Assembly: GCF_022878925.1 (NCBI RefSeq)
Contig: NZ_CP084628.1
Span: forward strand, 124,001 to 188,000
Length of the DNA stretch: 64,000 nucleotides
Reading direction: 5' to 3'
Source of the DNA: Caballeronia sp. TF1N1
GTDB taxonomy: Bacteria > Pseudomonadota > Gammaproteobacteria > Burkholderiales > Burkholderiaceae
Shown: one piece after another, positions 44,896 to 54,726 of the stretch
How the letters are laid out: each line of letters starts with the position of its first letter
How positions within the stretch are numbered: position 1 is the first letter of the stretch
Made by a program: the position numbers and the translations under genes
The notes under the pieces: model-generated
Databases searched by the model: none
What the model saw: only the letters and a program-made list of their open reading frames with translations
Told to the model about the DNA's origin: nothing

Positions 44896-45828
44896 TCACA
44901 CGATCGTCGTCAGCTCCGGAACGGCTTCGAAAAGATCCTGAGCCAGACCATAATCCGCGACGCTGAAAATAGGCGCTTCCGGGTCCTTGTTGATGGCGAC
45001 GATGACCTTGCTGTCCTTCATCCCGGCCAGATGCTGAATCGCGCCCGAGATGCCGACCGCCACGTACAACCGCGGCGCGACGATCTTGCCCGTCTGACCC
45101 ACTTGATAGCTGTTCGGCACGTAACCCGCATCCACCGCCGCGCGCGACGCGCCCAGCGCAGCACCGAGTTTATCAGCGAGCGGTTCGAGCACCGTCGTGT
45201 AGTTCTCGCCATTGCCGAGGCCGCGTCCACCCGATACGATGATCGAAGCCGAAGTCAGTTCCGGCCGATCCAGCTTCGTGACTTCACGGCTGACGAATGA
45301 CGAGATGCCAGCGTCGGCTGCCGCTTCGATCTTCTCGATCGATGCACTGCCGCCTTCTGCTGCCACCGGATCGAAGCCCGTTGCACGCACCGTGATGACC
45401 TTGATCGGATCGCTCGATTGCACCGTTGCGATAGCGTTGCCCGCGTAGATCGGACGCTCGAAGGTATCGGCGCTGTCGACGGCGGTAATGTCGCTGATCT
45501 GCGCGACATCCAGATGCGCTGCGATACGCGGCGCGATGTTCTTGCCATAGGCCGTCGCGGGCGCGAGGATGTGCGAATAGTCCTTCGCGATATTCAGCAC
45601 CGTGCCCTCGACATTCTCGGCCAGACCTTCGGCGAGTTGAGGCGCATCCGCAAGCAGCACTTTAGATACGCCCGCGATCTTCGCTGCTGCATCGGCCGCG
45701 CCCTGCGCGTTCGCACCCGCGACCAGCACATGGATATCGCCACCGATTTTTGCCGCCGCCGCTACCATGTTCAACGTCGCGGCCTTGATGGACGCGTTGT
45801 CGTGTTCCGCAATTACCAGAATCGTCAT
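44896..45828 (-). CDS. etfA: Electron transfer flavoprotein subunit alpha
   Basis: A 310-residue EtfA. The N-terminal domain starts [11 protein letters not shown]; the C-terminal FAD domain is unmistakable: S-G-G-R-G-L-G, then S-Y-Q-V-G-Q-T-G-K-I-V-A-P-R-L-Y, G-I-S-G-A-I-Q-H-L and I-N-K-D-P-E-A-P-I-F. With EtfB it carries electrons from acyl-CoA dehydrogenases to ETF-ubiquinone oxidoreductase. The stop of etfB and the start of etfA share one base (TGATG). The acyl-CoA dehydrogenase at 57186, on the opposite strand of the same locus, is the obvious partner. Confidence 0.96.
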   Translation of the reverse strand: MTILVIAEHDNASIKAATLNMVAAAAKIGGDIHVLVAGANAQGAADAAAKIAGVSKVLLADAPQLAEGLAENVEGTVLNIAKDYSHILAPATAYGKNIAPRIAAHLDVAQISDITAVDSADTFERPIYAGNAIATVQSSDPIKVITVRATGFDPVAAEGGSASIEKIEAAADAGISSFVSREVTKLDRPELTSASIIVSGGRGLGNGENYTTVLEPLADKLGAALGASRAAVDAGYVPNSYQVGQTGKIVAPRLYVAVGISGAIQHLAGMKDSKVIVAINKDPEAPIFSVADYGLAQDLFEAVPELTTIV

Positions 45829-46577
45829 CAGATCACCTTCGCTTCGTTTTTCAACTTCTCGACCAGCGTCTTCACGTCCGGCACCACCACGCCCGCCGAA
45901 CGCTTCGGCGGTTCCGCGACTTTCAGCGTCTTCAGTCGCGGCGTCACGTCAACGTCAAGATCAGCGGGCTTCAAAGTCTCCAACGGCTTCTTCTTTGCCT
46001 TCATGATATTGGGCAGCGTGACATAGCGCGGCTCGTTCAGGCGCAAATCGGCCGTCACCACCGCAGGCAGCTTCAACGACAACGTTTCGGCGCCGCCGTC
46101 GATCTCGCGCGATACCGTCGCCTTGCCGTCCGTCACCACCACCTTCGATGCAAACGTCGCTTGCGGCAAGCCTGCCAGCGCGGCGAGCATCTGGCCGGTC
46201 TGATTGCAATCGTCGTCGATAGCCTGCTTGCCCAGAATCACGAGCTGCGGCTGTTCCTTGTCGATGAGCGCCTTCAGTATCTTCGCCACGGCGAGCGGTT
46301 GCAGTTCATCGCCGGACTCGACGAGAATGCCGCGATCCGCGCCAAACGCCAGCGCGGTACGCAAAGTCTCCTGGCACTGCGCGACGCCGCACGATACCGC
46401 GACGACTTCCGTCGCCACACCTGCTTCGCGCAGGCGCACGGCTTCTTCCATCGCGATCTCGTCGAAGGGATTCATCGACATCTTCACGTTGGCGAGTTCG
46501 ACGCCGCTGCCGTCGGACTTGACGCGCACCTTCACGTTGTAATCCACCACTCTCTTCACTGCCACGAGGATTTTCAT
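45828..46577 (-). CDS. etfB: Electron transfer flavoprotein subunit beta
   Basis: A 249-residue EtfB starting [16 protein letters not shown]. The AMP-binding subunit signature [18 protein letters not shown] is at about 32-49, and K-A-L-I-D ... G-K-Q-A-I-D-D-D-C follows. It is coupled to etfA. Its presence directly after an ABC transporter gene (gap of 30 bases) rather than in a housekeeping locus suggests a dedicated ETF for this catabolic operon, in addition to the usual chromosomal copy. Confidence 0.96.
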   Translation of the reverse strand: MKILVAVKRVVDYNVKVRVKSDGSGVELANVKMSMNPFDEIAMEEAVRLREAGVATEVVAVSCGVAQCQETLRTALAFGADRGILVESGDELQPLAVAKILKALIDKEQPQLVILGKQAIDDDCNQTGQMLAALAGLPQATFASKVVVTDGKATVSREIDGGAETLSLKLPAVVTADLRLNEPRYVTLPNIMKAKKKPLETLKPADLDVDVTPRLKTLKVAEPPKRSAGVVVPDVKTLVEKLKNEAKVI

Positions 46578-46607
46578 GAGCTAACCGTCCTTCAACGAAT
46601 GCAAGTA

Positions 46608-47567
46608 TCACTTGATGATCAACACCTTCGACCGATCGAAAGCCACGGTGACGGCAACGATCAGGATCAGACCGAACACGATCTGCTGCGCGAACACGCT
46701 GATGCCGACGAAGGTCATGCCCACGCGTGCCACCGACACCAGCAGTGCACCGACGAGCGTCCGCCCAATGCCGCCCGCGCCGCCCGTCAGCGCCGTGCCG
46801 CCGACGATCACGGCCGCGATGGCCGGCAAAAGGAATTGATCGGCAAGCGTGGGCGAACCGCTTCCAAGACGCCCTGCCATCACGACGCCCGCCAGTCCCG
46901 CGAAGAACGACGAGGTGCCGAACACGAGGCACTTCGTGGTCGACACGCGCACGCCCGAGGCAATGGCGGCGGGTTCGCCCGCGCCAATGGCATCGGTGCG
47001 ACGGCCGAACACCGTCGAGCGATGCAGGAACAGGCAGAACAGAAACACGGCGGCGCCAAGCAGGATTTCATGCGGCACGCCGAACGAAGTACCCGTGGTC
47101 CATCCAAGCGATTCATTGCGCATCTCGTCGCTGATGCCGATGGAACGCGTACCCGACAACGTCAACGCCGCCGCCGATGCAATGCCGCCGACCGCGAGCG
47201 TCGCGATGAACGAGGGAATGCGCAGCACGGTCTGAATGACGCCGCTCAAAAGCCCGATGCCGAACGAAGCCGCAAGCGCGATCACCGCCGCCATCGCGCC
47301 GTAACGCGGCAGCAGCATCGCGACGATCACGCTCGACAACGACGCCACCGCCTGCAACGAAAGGTCGATGCTGCCGAGCAAAACCACGAATGTCGTGCCG
47401 GCCGCCATGATGAAAAGCGTCGAGCTATCGGCAAGCAAACCGAGTTGTGTCGATGGCGCGAGAAAGCTCGGCTGTGCAATCTCGATCAACACGTAGAGCA
47501 CGACGAGTGCGAGAAACGGCGCGTTGTCGCGCAGCTTCGCCGCGAGGGAAGCGTTTAGTTGTGGCAT
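46608..47567 (-). CDS. ABC transporter permease, sugar type (RbsC-like)
   Basis: A 319-residue inner-membrane subunit with about 8-10 hydrophobic helices, of the RbsC/BPD_transp_2 family. Seen: T-T-F-V-V-L-L-G-S-I-D-L-S-L-Q-A-V-A-S-L (about 58-76), I-P-S-F-I-A-T-L-A-V-G-G-I and G-G-T-A-L-T-G-G-A-G-G-I-G-R-T, which are typical of ribose-class permeases. It sits between the ATPase and etfB on the same strand. Because the first permease of the operon is frameshifted, this intact copy could form a homodimeric channel. Confidence 0.9.
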   Translation of the reverse strand: MPQLNASLAAKLRDNAPFLALVVLYVLIEIAQPSFLAPSTQLGLLADSSTLFIMAAGTTFVVLLGSIDLSLQAVASLSSVIVAMLLPRYGAMAAVIALAASFGIGLLSGVIQTVLRIPSFIATLAVGGIASAAALTLSGTRSIGISDEMRNESLGWTTGTSFGVPHEILLGAAVFLFCLFLHRSTVFGRRTDAIGAGEPAAIASGVRVSTTKCLVFGTSSFFAGLAGVVMAGRLGSGSPTLADQFLLPAIAAVIVGGTALTGGAGGIGRTLVGALLVSVARVGMTFVGISVFAQQIVFGLILIVAVTVAFDRSKVLIIK

Positions 47568-47574
47568 ATCGACC

Positions 47575-49074
47575 TCAGACCATGTGTTCGACGATTTCGA
47601 CCTGCGAAGGCTTGCGCCCGACTTCGCACGGCAGGATTTTTTCGGCGCGGCCGTCGCGCATCACCATCACGCGGTGACTGAGGCCGAGGATCTCTTCGAG
47701 CGTGTCGCCGGTCAGCACCACCGCCACACCGTCCGCCGTCAGTTCGCGGATCAGCTGATAAACCTCTTCCTTCGCGCCGACATCGAGACCGCGTGTCGGA
47801 TGATCGAGCACGAGGATTCGGCTGCCTGCGAAGCGCCATTTCGCGAGCACCACTTTCTGCTGATTGCCGCCAGAGAGATTGCGGCACGACGCATCGGCGC
47901 CGGGCGTCTTGATGTGCAGACGTTCGATCCATTCGTTGGCAAACGCACGCTCGCGCGCCTTCTTCACGATGCCGCCACGGCTCACCGCATTGAGACGCGG
48001 CAAGGTCAGGTTCTGCGCGACGCTCATTTGCGTGACGAGACCTTCGACCTTGCGCTCGCGCGGCACGTAGCCAATGCCCAATGCAACGGCATGATTCGCA
48101 TGCGGCTTCAGATGCGTGCTGCCCACCAGCACTTCGCCGCGATCGAGCTTTTCGAGTCCCGCGATGACGCGGCACAGTTCCTCGCGCCCCGAGCCGACCA
48201 CGCCCGCGACTCCGAAGACTTCGCCGCAGCGGACATCGAAGGACACGTCATCGAGCACATGTCCGAGCGACGCGTGACGCACCGAAAGCGCTACATCGTC
48301 GCGGCAAGGCTTCTGCAGATTCTCGCGGTAATACTCGCCATGCAGCGTACGGCCCACCATCAGTTCATGCAGCTTCGTCACCGACGCCGTTCCCGACGCC
48401 ATCTCGGACACGACCTTGCCGTCTTTCATGACATACACGCGATCGGAAAGTGACAACAGCTCGTCGAGCCTATGCGAGACGAACACGAACGAGGCGCGCG
48501 ACTTCAGTTCGCGCACGAGGCCGAAGAGAATCTCGATCTCGCCTGCTTCGAGCACGGAGGTCGGCTCATCGAGCAAGATGATCGGCGTGCCGCCCGTGCG
48601 ACTCGCCAGCGACAAGGCGCGCGCGAGTTCCACCATCTGCCGCTGACCGAAGGACATGTCTTCGCAGAGCGTCAATGGATCGATATTCAGACGCACGGTC
48701 GCCAGTTCCTTCTGCGCCGCGCGCTTGAGCTTCGACCAGTTGATGCGGCCGAAGGTCACGAACTGTTCTTCGCGCCCGAGAAACAGGTTCTCCGCGACCG
48801 TCAGGTTCGGCAGGATCGACTGCTCCTGATACACCATGGCGATGCCCTTGGAGGTCGCATCGCGCGGATTGCGAATCACGAGCGGCTTGCCGTTCAGCGT
48901 GATCTCGCCCGCATCCTGACGATACGCGCCGGTCAGGAGCTTCATCAACGTGGACTTGCCCGCGCCGTTCTCGCCGATAAGACCGACGATCTCGTTGGGC
49001 CGCACGTCGATGGACACATCGTCGAGCGCAAGTACGCCCGGAAAGCGCTTGGTGACATTCTTGAGTGACAGCAT
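47575..49074 (-). CDS. Sugar ABC transporter ATP-binding protein (RbsA/MglA-like)
   Basis: A 499-residue double-ATPase protein. Domain 1 has G-E-N-G-A-G-K-S-T (Walker A, 34-42), the signature F-G-Q-R-Q-M-V-E-L-A-R-A and Walker B I-I-L-L-D-E-P-T. Domain 2 has the degenerate G-V-V-G-S-G-R-E-E-L and L-S-G-G-N-Q-Q-K-V, as in MglA and RbsA. The ATG at 49074 is preferred since AGGAG is six bases upstream; the ATG at 49080 is too close to it. It would energise import of a sugar or polyol with the flanking permeases and binding protein. Confidence 0.93.
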   Translation of the reverse strand: MLSLKNVTKRFPGVLALDDVSIDVRPNEIVGLIGENGAGKSTLMKLLTGAYRQDAGEITLNGKPLVIRNPRDATSKGIAMVYQEQSILPNLTVAENLFLGREEQFVTFGRINWSKLKRAAQKELATVRLNIDPLTLCEDMSFGQRQMVELARALSLASRTGGTPIILLDEPTSVLEAGEIEILFGLVRELKSRASFVFVSHRLDELLSLSDRVYVMKDGKVVSEMASGTASVTKLHELMVGRTLHGEYYRENLQKPCRDDVALSVRHASLGHVLDDVSFDVRCGEVFGVAGVVGSGREELCRVIAGLEKLDRGEVLVGSTHLKPHANHAVALGIGYVPRERKVEGLVTQMSVAQNLTLPRLNAVSRGGIVKKARERAFANEWIERLHIKTPGADASCRNLSGGNQQKVVLAKWRFAGSRILVLDHPTRGLDVGAKEEVYQLIRELTADGVAVVLTGDTLEEILGLSHRVMVMRDGRAEKILPCEVGRKPSQVEIVEHMV

Positions 49075-49090
49075 GTTCATCTCCTCACGC

Positions 49091-50109
49091 TCATTTGACG
49101 ATGCGCCGGCGCGAACGATTCAGCGCGAGCGTTACCGCCGCGATGATCAGCACGCCTTGAATGCCCTGCTGCACGTAAGGCGGAACGCCGAGCAGCACCA
49201 TGCCATTGCCGAGCACGATGACGATGAGCGTGCCGACGAGCGTGTTCATCGGGCTGCCGTTGCCGCCCGCGAGCGACGTGCCGCCGACCACGATTGCGGT
49301 GATCGCCACGAACAACTGACCATCGGCGATACGCGCGTGGCCCTGACCGTATTGCGCGACGGCCAGAATGCCCGCGACGCCATAGAACGCACCGGCCAGC
49401 GCGAAGACCGCAATGCGCACGCGCGATACCCGCACGCCGCTCAGACGCGCGAGGTCCTCGCCTCCGCCGATGGCAAGCGTATGCCGGCCGAGCAGCGTGT
49501 GCTTGTAGACGAACCACGCGATTCCCAGCACCAGCACCGCGATCCACACCGACAAAGGCAAGCCGAAATAACGCGTGATGGAGATGGCGCGCAACATCGG
49601 GTCGCTCACGCGGATGGTGTTTCCCGACAGCCACGCAGTGCCGATCCCGTCGCCACGAAGCCGACGGCAAGCGTCGTAATGAACGAAGGGATGCGCAGGA
49701 ACACGTGCAGCACGCCATTGACGAGGCCGAGCAGCGCGCCCGCCGCGATCGCCACGGCGAGCACCCACAGCCCGTAGTGGTTATCGTTGTACGAGTTCTC
49801 GACCAGCATCGACACGGCAATCGCCGCGACCGCGACGATGCCTTCCGCCGACAGGTCGATGCTGCCGAGCTGAATCACGAACGCGGCGCCCAAGGCGATG
49901 GTCAACGGAATCGCCGCGCCCACCGCGATTCGCGACAGGTTCATCGGATCGAAGAAATCGTGGTTCAGCGCGCCGATGCAAAGACCGAGCGCCACCAGCA
50001 CCAGAACGGGTGCGAATCTTCGCAGCAAAGCCTGCTTCGATACCAATGGAGTCCCGGTTGTTGTTATGCGGACGGCCTGCCGGGTGGGCGCCACGGTCAA
50101 CTTGTTCAT
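49091..50109 (-). pseudogene. Frameshifted sugar ABC permease (RbsC-like)
   Basis: Two overlapping frames on the minus strand are the two halves of one permease. The N-terminal half (from 50109) reads normally to I-P-S-F-I-T-T-L-A-V-G-F-V-A-T-G and then runs out of frame into a stop; the C-terminal half resumes as I-G-T-A-W-L-S-G-N-T-I-R-V-S-D-P and continues to R-S-R-R-R-I-V-K at 49091. One base seems to be missing near 49645-49648, at a GGG run on the coding strand. With it restored, the protein would be 339 residues. The ATG overlaps the binding-protein stop (ATGA). Either a real inactivating mutation or a sequencing error. Confidence 0.85.
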
Positions 50110-51185
50110 CGATAAATCACCGGACCCGACACGCGGGCATAGAGGTTGTTCCAGTCACCGCCAGGCGCGGCCGCCCGCTTGATGACGTCCTGGACGTTCG
50201 CCTTCGTCACGAACGTGGCCTTGCAATACGATTCTCGCCGGTCCTTCGGCAAGGCGGCCACATCGATCTTCTTGTCCTTCGCCTGCAAGCCCATCGACAA
50301 GCCGATGCCGCCAAGCCAATACGGGTCCCAGTCCACCGACGCGATCAGTTCGCCCGCCTTGATCGCGGCGAGTCCGGGCGGCGTGCCGTCCATGCCCGTC
50401 ACCGGCATCTGGCCCGCGAGCCCTTCGGCGCGCAACGCTTCGATGGCGCCGAGCGCCATGTCGTCGTTCGCGGCCCATACGCCCTTGATCTTCGAGTTGA
50501 AGCGCGTCATCCACGCCTGCATGATCGGAAACGCCTTTTGCGAATTCCAGTCGGCCACCTGGAAGTCGAGCAACTGGATGTCGGGGAACTTCTTTAGCGC
50601 GGCTTCGAGACCGGCCTTGCGCTCGATCGCCGGGACATTGCTGAAGATGCCGCCGAGCGCGACGACGCCGCCCTTGCCGCCCATCGCCTTGAAAAGTTGC
50701 GTCGCCGCTTCCTCGCCGTACGCGACGCCATCGTAAGAAAGATGCGCCACGTAGTTCGGGTTGTTGTCCCACGGATGCAAGTCCTTCGGCTTGTTCCAGA
50801 TCGTCGTCACGAACGCGCCCGCCTTCGAGCAGGCTTCGACGATCACGCGGGCATCGGCGGAGTCGTTGGGATCGACGTTGAGGACGAGGTTGCCGTTGGT
50901 ACGTTGCAGGAGCGCGCGAATGTCGGCAATGCCTTTCTCGGAGCTGCCTTCGGTCGTCAGCGGTACATAAGGCAGGCCGGCGCTCGCGGCAAAGCCCTGC
51001 GCGCCCTTGTTGAATGCCGCGTGATAGGGATTGGTGAGCGAGCGGAACGAACAGGCGAGCGTCGTCTTGTCCGCGCCGAGCGACAGGCTCGACAAGCCGC
51101 CGCCCGCCACCGCGAATGCGGCTCCGGCGCCCAGCCTCATGAAGTCCCGGCGCGAGAAAGCCGTGCGTTGATGTTGTTCAGACAT
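50106..51185 (-). CDS. Sugar ABC transporter substrate-binding protein (Tat-exported)
   Basis: A 359-residue periplasmic binding protein of the RbsB type (Peripla_BP_4). The N-terminus has a twin-arginine signal, S-R-R-D-F-M-R-L-G-A-G-A-A-F (11-24), unusual for this family, which is more often Sec-exported. The mature protein begins around A38-D-K-T-T-L-A-C. Ligand-site candidates include N-V-D-P-N-D-S and W-A-A-N-D-D-M-A-L-G and G-M-D-G-T-P. ATG 51185 is preceded by GGGAGACAT. First gene of the transporter set; the ligand should be a monosaccharide, polyol or cyclitol. Confidence 0.9.
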   Translation of the reverse strand: MSEQHQRTAFSRRDFMRLGAGAAFAVAGGGLSSLSLGADKTTLACSFRSLTNPYHAAFNKGAQGFAASAGLPYVPLTTEGSSEKGIADIRALLQRTNGNLVLNVDPNDSADARVIVEACSKAGAFVTTIWNKPKDLHPWDNNPNYVAHLSYDGVAYGEEAATQLFKAMGGKGGVVALGGIFSNVPAIERKAGLEAALKKFPDIQLLDFQVADWNSQKAFPIMQAWMTRFNSKIKGVWAANDDMALGAIEALRAEGLAGQMPVTGMDGTPPGLAAIKAGELIASVDWDPYWLGGIGLSMGLQAKDKKIDVAALPKDRRESYCKATFVTKANVQDVIKRAAAPGGDWNNLYARVSGPVIYR

Positions 51186-51266
51186 GATGTCTCCCACGAA
51201 TGGAATAAATATACGGATAGTTATTTATGGCTCGAAGAATCCGATGCTGCCGAACCCTTCAGGCGC

Positions 51267-52940
51267 CTACGCCACGCTCACGGTGACGTCGTGCAGCGAG
51301 CGGCCCGCGTGCGCCGCCAGTTGGCCCGTCGCGGGCGCCTTCGCCGCAACGAGTCCGCGAATCAGGTCCGAGGCTTTCTCCGCGATCATCAGCGTCGGCG
51401 CGTTCGTGTTCGAACTGACGATACGCGGCATCACCGATGAATCCGCCACGCGCAGCCCTTCGATGCCATGCACGCGCAACTGCGGATCGACCACGGACAT
51501 TTCGTCGATACCCATCTTGCAGGTGCCGACCGGGTGATAGCCCGTGCGTCCGTATTGCTTCGCGTATGCCTCGTATTGGGCCTGCGTGCGTACCGAGCCG
51601 CCCGGAAAGTGCTCGCTCTTGATGTACTTGGCGAGCGCGTTCTGACTCATGATTTCGCGGCTCTGACGAATGCCCTCCACGGCCACCTTGAGATCGTGGG
51701 GATCGCGAATGTAGGCAGGATCGATGACCGGTGCATCGGCGGGATCGGCGCTGTGAAGCGTGACGTTTCCACGGCTTCTCGGACGCAGGAAATACGAGTT
51801 CAGCGTGCAGCCCGAACCGGACGGCACCGGCGGCACGCCCGCTTCCACGCCCGCGCCCGGCAGAAAATGGAACTGCAGGTCGGGCGTCGGCACGTCGCTG
51901 GCCGAATACCAGAAGGCGCCGCCTTCCGCGATATTCGATGTCACCGGTCCCTTGTTGAAGATTTTGTATTCGAGACCGGCGAGCAGCATCATGTGCTTCT
52001 TCGCATACTTGTCGAGACTGTACGGACCGTTCAGCTCATAGACGATGTCGATGTCGAAGTGATCCTGCAGATTGGCGCCGACGCCGTCGAGTGCATGCAG
52101 CGGCTCGATGCCGACGCGTTCGAGATCCGCCGCGCGGCCGATGCCCGAGAGCATCAGTATCTTGGGCGAACCGATTGCACCCGCCGTCACGATCACCTCG
52201 CGCTCGGCGCGCGCCACGATCACATTCGAGCGCGCGTTCTGATCGGCATATTCGACGCCCACCGCGCGACCGTTTTCGATCACGATGCGCGACACGAGAC
52301 AGTTCGTCTTCACGGTGAGGTTGCCGCGCGAGCGCGCCTGTTGCAGATAGCCGACCGCCGCGCTGCAACGCCTGCCGCCGCGCTGCGTGACCTGATACAC
52401 GCCGACGCCTTCCTGCTGCGCGCCGTTGAAGTCGCTGTTATACGGCAGGCCCGCTTCCTGACCCGCCAGCACGAAGGCCTTGGTCAGTTCGTTGACGCTG
52501 ATGAGATCGGACACGCCGAGCGGCCCGCCCACGCCGTGATACTCGTTGCACAAGCGCTCGTTGTCTTCCATGCGCCGAAGGTAAGGCAGGACGCCATCGC
52601 GAAAACCCCAGCCCGTGCAGCCTTCGCGTTCCCATGCGTCGTAGTCGGCGGGTTGGCCGCGCGTGTAGACCATCGCGTTGATGGAACCGCCGCCGCCGAG
52701 CACGCGGCCTTGCGCGAACGGAATTTGCCGCCGTTGCGTTTCCGCCGCCGCGACCGTGCGATAGCCCCAGGTCAGCGGGCCGCTCGTCATCTTGAAGAAG
52801 CCGACCGGCATATGGATGTACGGGTCGGTATCGGCGGGACCGGCTTCGAGCAGCAGCACACGGCTGCTTGCGTCTTCGCTCAGACGCGCCGCGAGCGCGC
52901 AACCCGCCGCGCCTCCGCCAACGATCACAAAGTCATACAT
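51267..52940 (-). CDS. GMC-family FAD oxidoreductase (choline dehydrogenase-like)
   Basis: A 557-residue flavoprotein. The FAD motif V-I-V-G-G-G-A-A-G-C-A-L-A-A (5-18) starts the protein; GMC signature 1 is G-R-V-L-G-G-G-G-S-I-N-A-M-V-Y-T-R-G (about 77-94) and signature 2 is G-A-I-G-S-P-K-I-L-M-L-S-G-I-G. The catalytic His lies in G-Y-H-P-V-G-T-C-K-M-G and the pairing Asn in S-N-T-N-A-P-T. ATG 52940 is preceded by GGAGACAG. GMC enzymes oxidise primary alcohols to aldehydes; the next gene upstream is an aldehyde dehydrogenase, so the two would take an alcohol to the acid. Confidence 0.92.
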   Translation of the reverse strand: MYDFVIVGGGAAGCALAARLSEDASSRVLLLEAGPADTDPYIHMPVGFFKMTSGPLTWGYRTVAAAETQRRQIPFAQGRVLGGGGSINAMVYTRGQPADYDAWEREGCTGWGFRDGVLPYLRRMEDNERLCNEYHGVGGPLGVSDLISVNELTKAFVLAGQEAGLPYNSDFNGAQQEGVGVYQVTQRGGRRCSAAVGYLQQARSRGNLTVKTNCLVSRIVIENGRAVGVEYADQNARSNVIVARAEREVIVTAGAIGSPKILMLSGIGRAADLERVGIEPLHALDGVGANLQDHFDIDIVYELNGPYSLDKYAKKHMMLLAGLEYKIFNKGPVTSNIAEGGAFWYSASDVPTPDLQFHFLPGAGVEAGVPPVPSGSGCTLNSYFLRPRSRGNVTLHSADPADAPVIDPAYIRDPHDLKVAVEGIRQSREIMSQNALAKYIKSEHFPGGSVRTQAQYEAYAKQYGRTGYHPVGTCKMGIDEMSVVDPQLRVHGIEGLRVADSSVMPRIVSSNTNAPTLMIAEKASDLIRGLVAAKAPATGQLAAHAGRSLHDVTVSVA

Positions 52941-53024
52941 TGCTGTCTCCGATTCTTTGTTCGCCACGAGTCGCGCGTGGCCGTCCGCGCGGCTCTCGAA
53001 GGCCGCTCTCGTGAACCACTCGCG

Positions 53025-54533
53025 CTATGCGATCCAGCGCGGCCGATTGCCAAGCTGCACATGCACGGACTTGATCTCCGTGTATTCCTCGACGCCGTAG
53101 CGTCCCGTCTCGCGGCCGATACCCGACTGCTTGAATCCGCCGATGGGCATTTCCGGTCCGCCGGTGATCGTGCAATTGACCCAGATGCGTCCGGCTTGCA
53201 CATCGCGCAGACTCTTGAACGCGCCTTGCAGGTCGCGCGTCCAGATGCTCGCCGCGAGACCGTACGGCACGCCGTTCGCGAGTTGGATAGCCTCCTCGAA
53301 ACCGTCGAACGGCGTCACTGAAAGAACCGGCCCGAAGATTTCGTCCTGCGCGAGCGAACTGCCCGGCTGTACGTTGCGAAACACCGTCGGCTGGATGAAG
53401 AAACGCTCGCCATCGCTGCTGGCGTTACCGCCGCAAACGAGTTGCGCGCCGTCGTGCGTGCCTGCATCGATAAAACCGCGAATCTTGTCGAACTGACGCG
53501 CCTCGACGATTGCACCGACATGATTCGACGCATCGAGCGGATCGCCCATGCGCACCTTGGCAAGCACCGCGCCGATACGGTCGACGAGCTCCGCTTCGAC
53601 CGAGCGATGCACCACGAGCCGGCTGCCCGACACGCAGCACTGTCCTGCGTTGAACGCGATGCCGAAGGCGATGGCGTCGGCGGCGTCGTCGAGATCGGCA
53701 TCGGCGAACACGATCTGCGGATTCTTGCCGCCGAGCTCAAGCCCTACCTTCTTCATGTTGCCGCCCGCCGCCGCGAGCACCGAACGGCCCACTTGCGTCG
53801 AACCGGTGAACGAGATCATGTCGACGTCCATGTGTTCGGCAAGCGCCTGCCCGACCACCGGACCGAGACCGGTCACGACGTTGACCACGCCGTCGGGCAG
53901 ACCCGCTTCGGTGAGCAACGCGGCGAGCTTGAGCGTCGTGGTCGATGTCAGTTCGGACGGCTTGACGACCACCGTGCATCCCGCAGCCAGCGCGAAGGGC
54001 AGACGCTCCGAAAGAATGAAGAACGGAAAATTCCACGGCGTGACGATGCCGACGACTCCCACCGGCTGACGCATGACCAGCCCGAACATGTCGGCCCCGA
54101 GCGTGTCGTGCGAGTCGCCATGGACCACGCGTGCAAGGCCCGCCGCATATTCCCAGATGCCCGCGGCCGCCGTGATTTCGCCGCGCGACTGGCCGACAGG
54201 CTTGCCGCTTTCGAGCGTTTCGAGATACGCCAGCGTCTCGACGTTGTCGCGAATCAGGCGCGCGGCTTTCAAGAGGACCGTTGCGCGTTGCTCGCCGGAT
54301 AAGCGCGACCAGCGGCCATCGTCGAAAGCGCGTCGAGCAGCGGCGACGGCTGTATCGAGATCGCTGGATGACGCACGCAGCGTCGCGGTGACGCCCACGC
54401 CGTGCCCCGGACTCTTGCGCGTCACCCATTCGGCGGATGAGCCCGCATGACTTTTTCCGTCGATGAACATCGGCGTGCGCAGCGGCTCGTCGGGAAGATG
54501 CAGCGAGGCTGCGAGTTCGCTCAAATCACTCAT
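53025..54533 (-). CDS. NAD-dependent aldehyde dehydrogenase (betaine aldehyde dehydrogenase-like)
   Basis: A 502-residue ALDH. Catalytic residues are intact: N169 in P-W-N-F-P, general base E266 in L-E-L-G-G-K, and the nucleophile C300 in F-N-A-G-Q-C-C-V-S-G-S-R. P-I-G-G-F-K-Q-S-G-I-G-R-E closes the family pattern. ATG 54533 has GGAGACGGAT upstream; an ATG at 54545 is less suitable. First gene of the long minus-strand operon and divergent from the TetR gene, with a 193-base control region between them. It would oxidise the aldehyde made by the GMC enzyme. Confidence 0.94.
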   Translation of the reverse strand: MSDLSELAASLHLPDEPLRTPMFIDGKSHAGSSAEWVTRKSPGHGVGVTATLRASSSDLDTAVAAARRAFDDGRWSRLSGEQRATVLLKAARLIRDNVETLAYLETLESGKPVGQSRGEITAAAGIWEYAAGLARVVHGDSHDTLGADMFGLVMRQPVGVVGIVTPWNFPFFILSERLPFALAAGCTVVVKPSELTSTTTLKLAALLTEAGLPDGVVNVVTGLGPVVGQALAEHMDVDMISFTGSTQVGRSVLAAAGGNMKKVGLELGGKNPQIVFADADLDDAADAIAFGIAFNAGQCCVSGSRLVVHRSVEAELVDRIGAVLAKVRMGDPLDASNHVGAIVEARQFDKIRGFIDAGTHDGAQLVCGGNASSDGERFFIQPTVFRNVQPGSSLAQDEIFGPVLSVTPFDGFEEAIQLANGVPYGLAASIWTRDLQGAFKSLRDVQAGRIWVNCTITGGPEMPIGGFKQSGIGRETGRYGVEEYTEIKSVHVQLGNRPRWIA

Positions 54534-54627
54534 ATCCGTCTCCATTCAACATTTCCGCGGTGCGCCCGGCATTCGCTGCAAGCGTGAGAACAAGGTCACT
54601 GCCTCACGTCAACGGAACCCATTCTGC

Positions 54628-54643
54628 ACCATCCGGTTACTTC
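54628..54643. promoter_or_regulatory. Putative TetR operator, copy 1 (CACCA-N3-GGTTACTT)
   Basis: CACCATCCGGTTACTT in the ALDH/TetR divergent gap. The same sequence, apart from the three middle bases, occurs at 57051-57066 in the other divergent promoter of the locus. A GGAACC half-site nearby (54615-54620) may complete a dyad. Confidence 0.55.
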
Positions 54644-54726
54644 CGTACAAGCCGATTTTTGGTTTATAGTCGCTGACATACCGAGTGCCTTCAGGCATCC
54701 CGACCGCTCATTCTTCGACCACGCAC

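Noticed and set aside
49606..49640. Native C-terminus of the first ABC permease (L-R-G-C-R-E-T-P-S-A)
   Set aside because: It is read out of frame beyond the deletion; the true continuation is in the adjacent frame.
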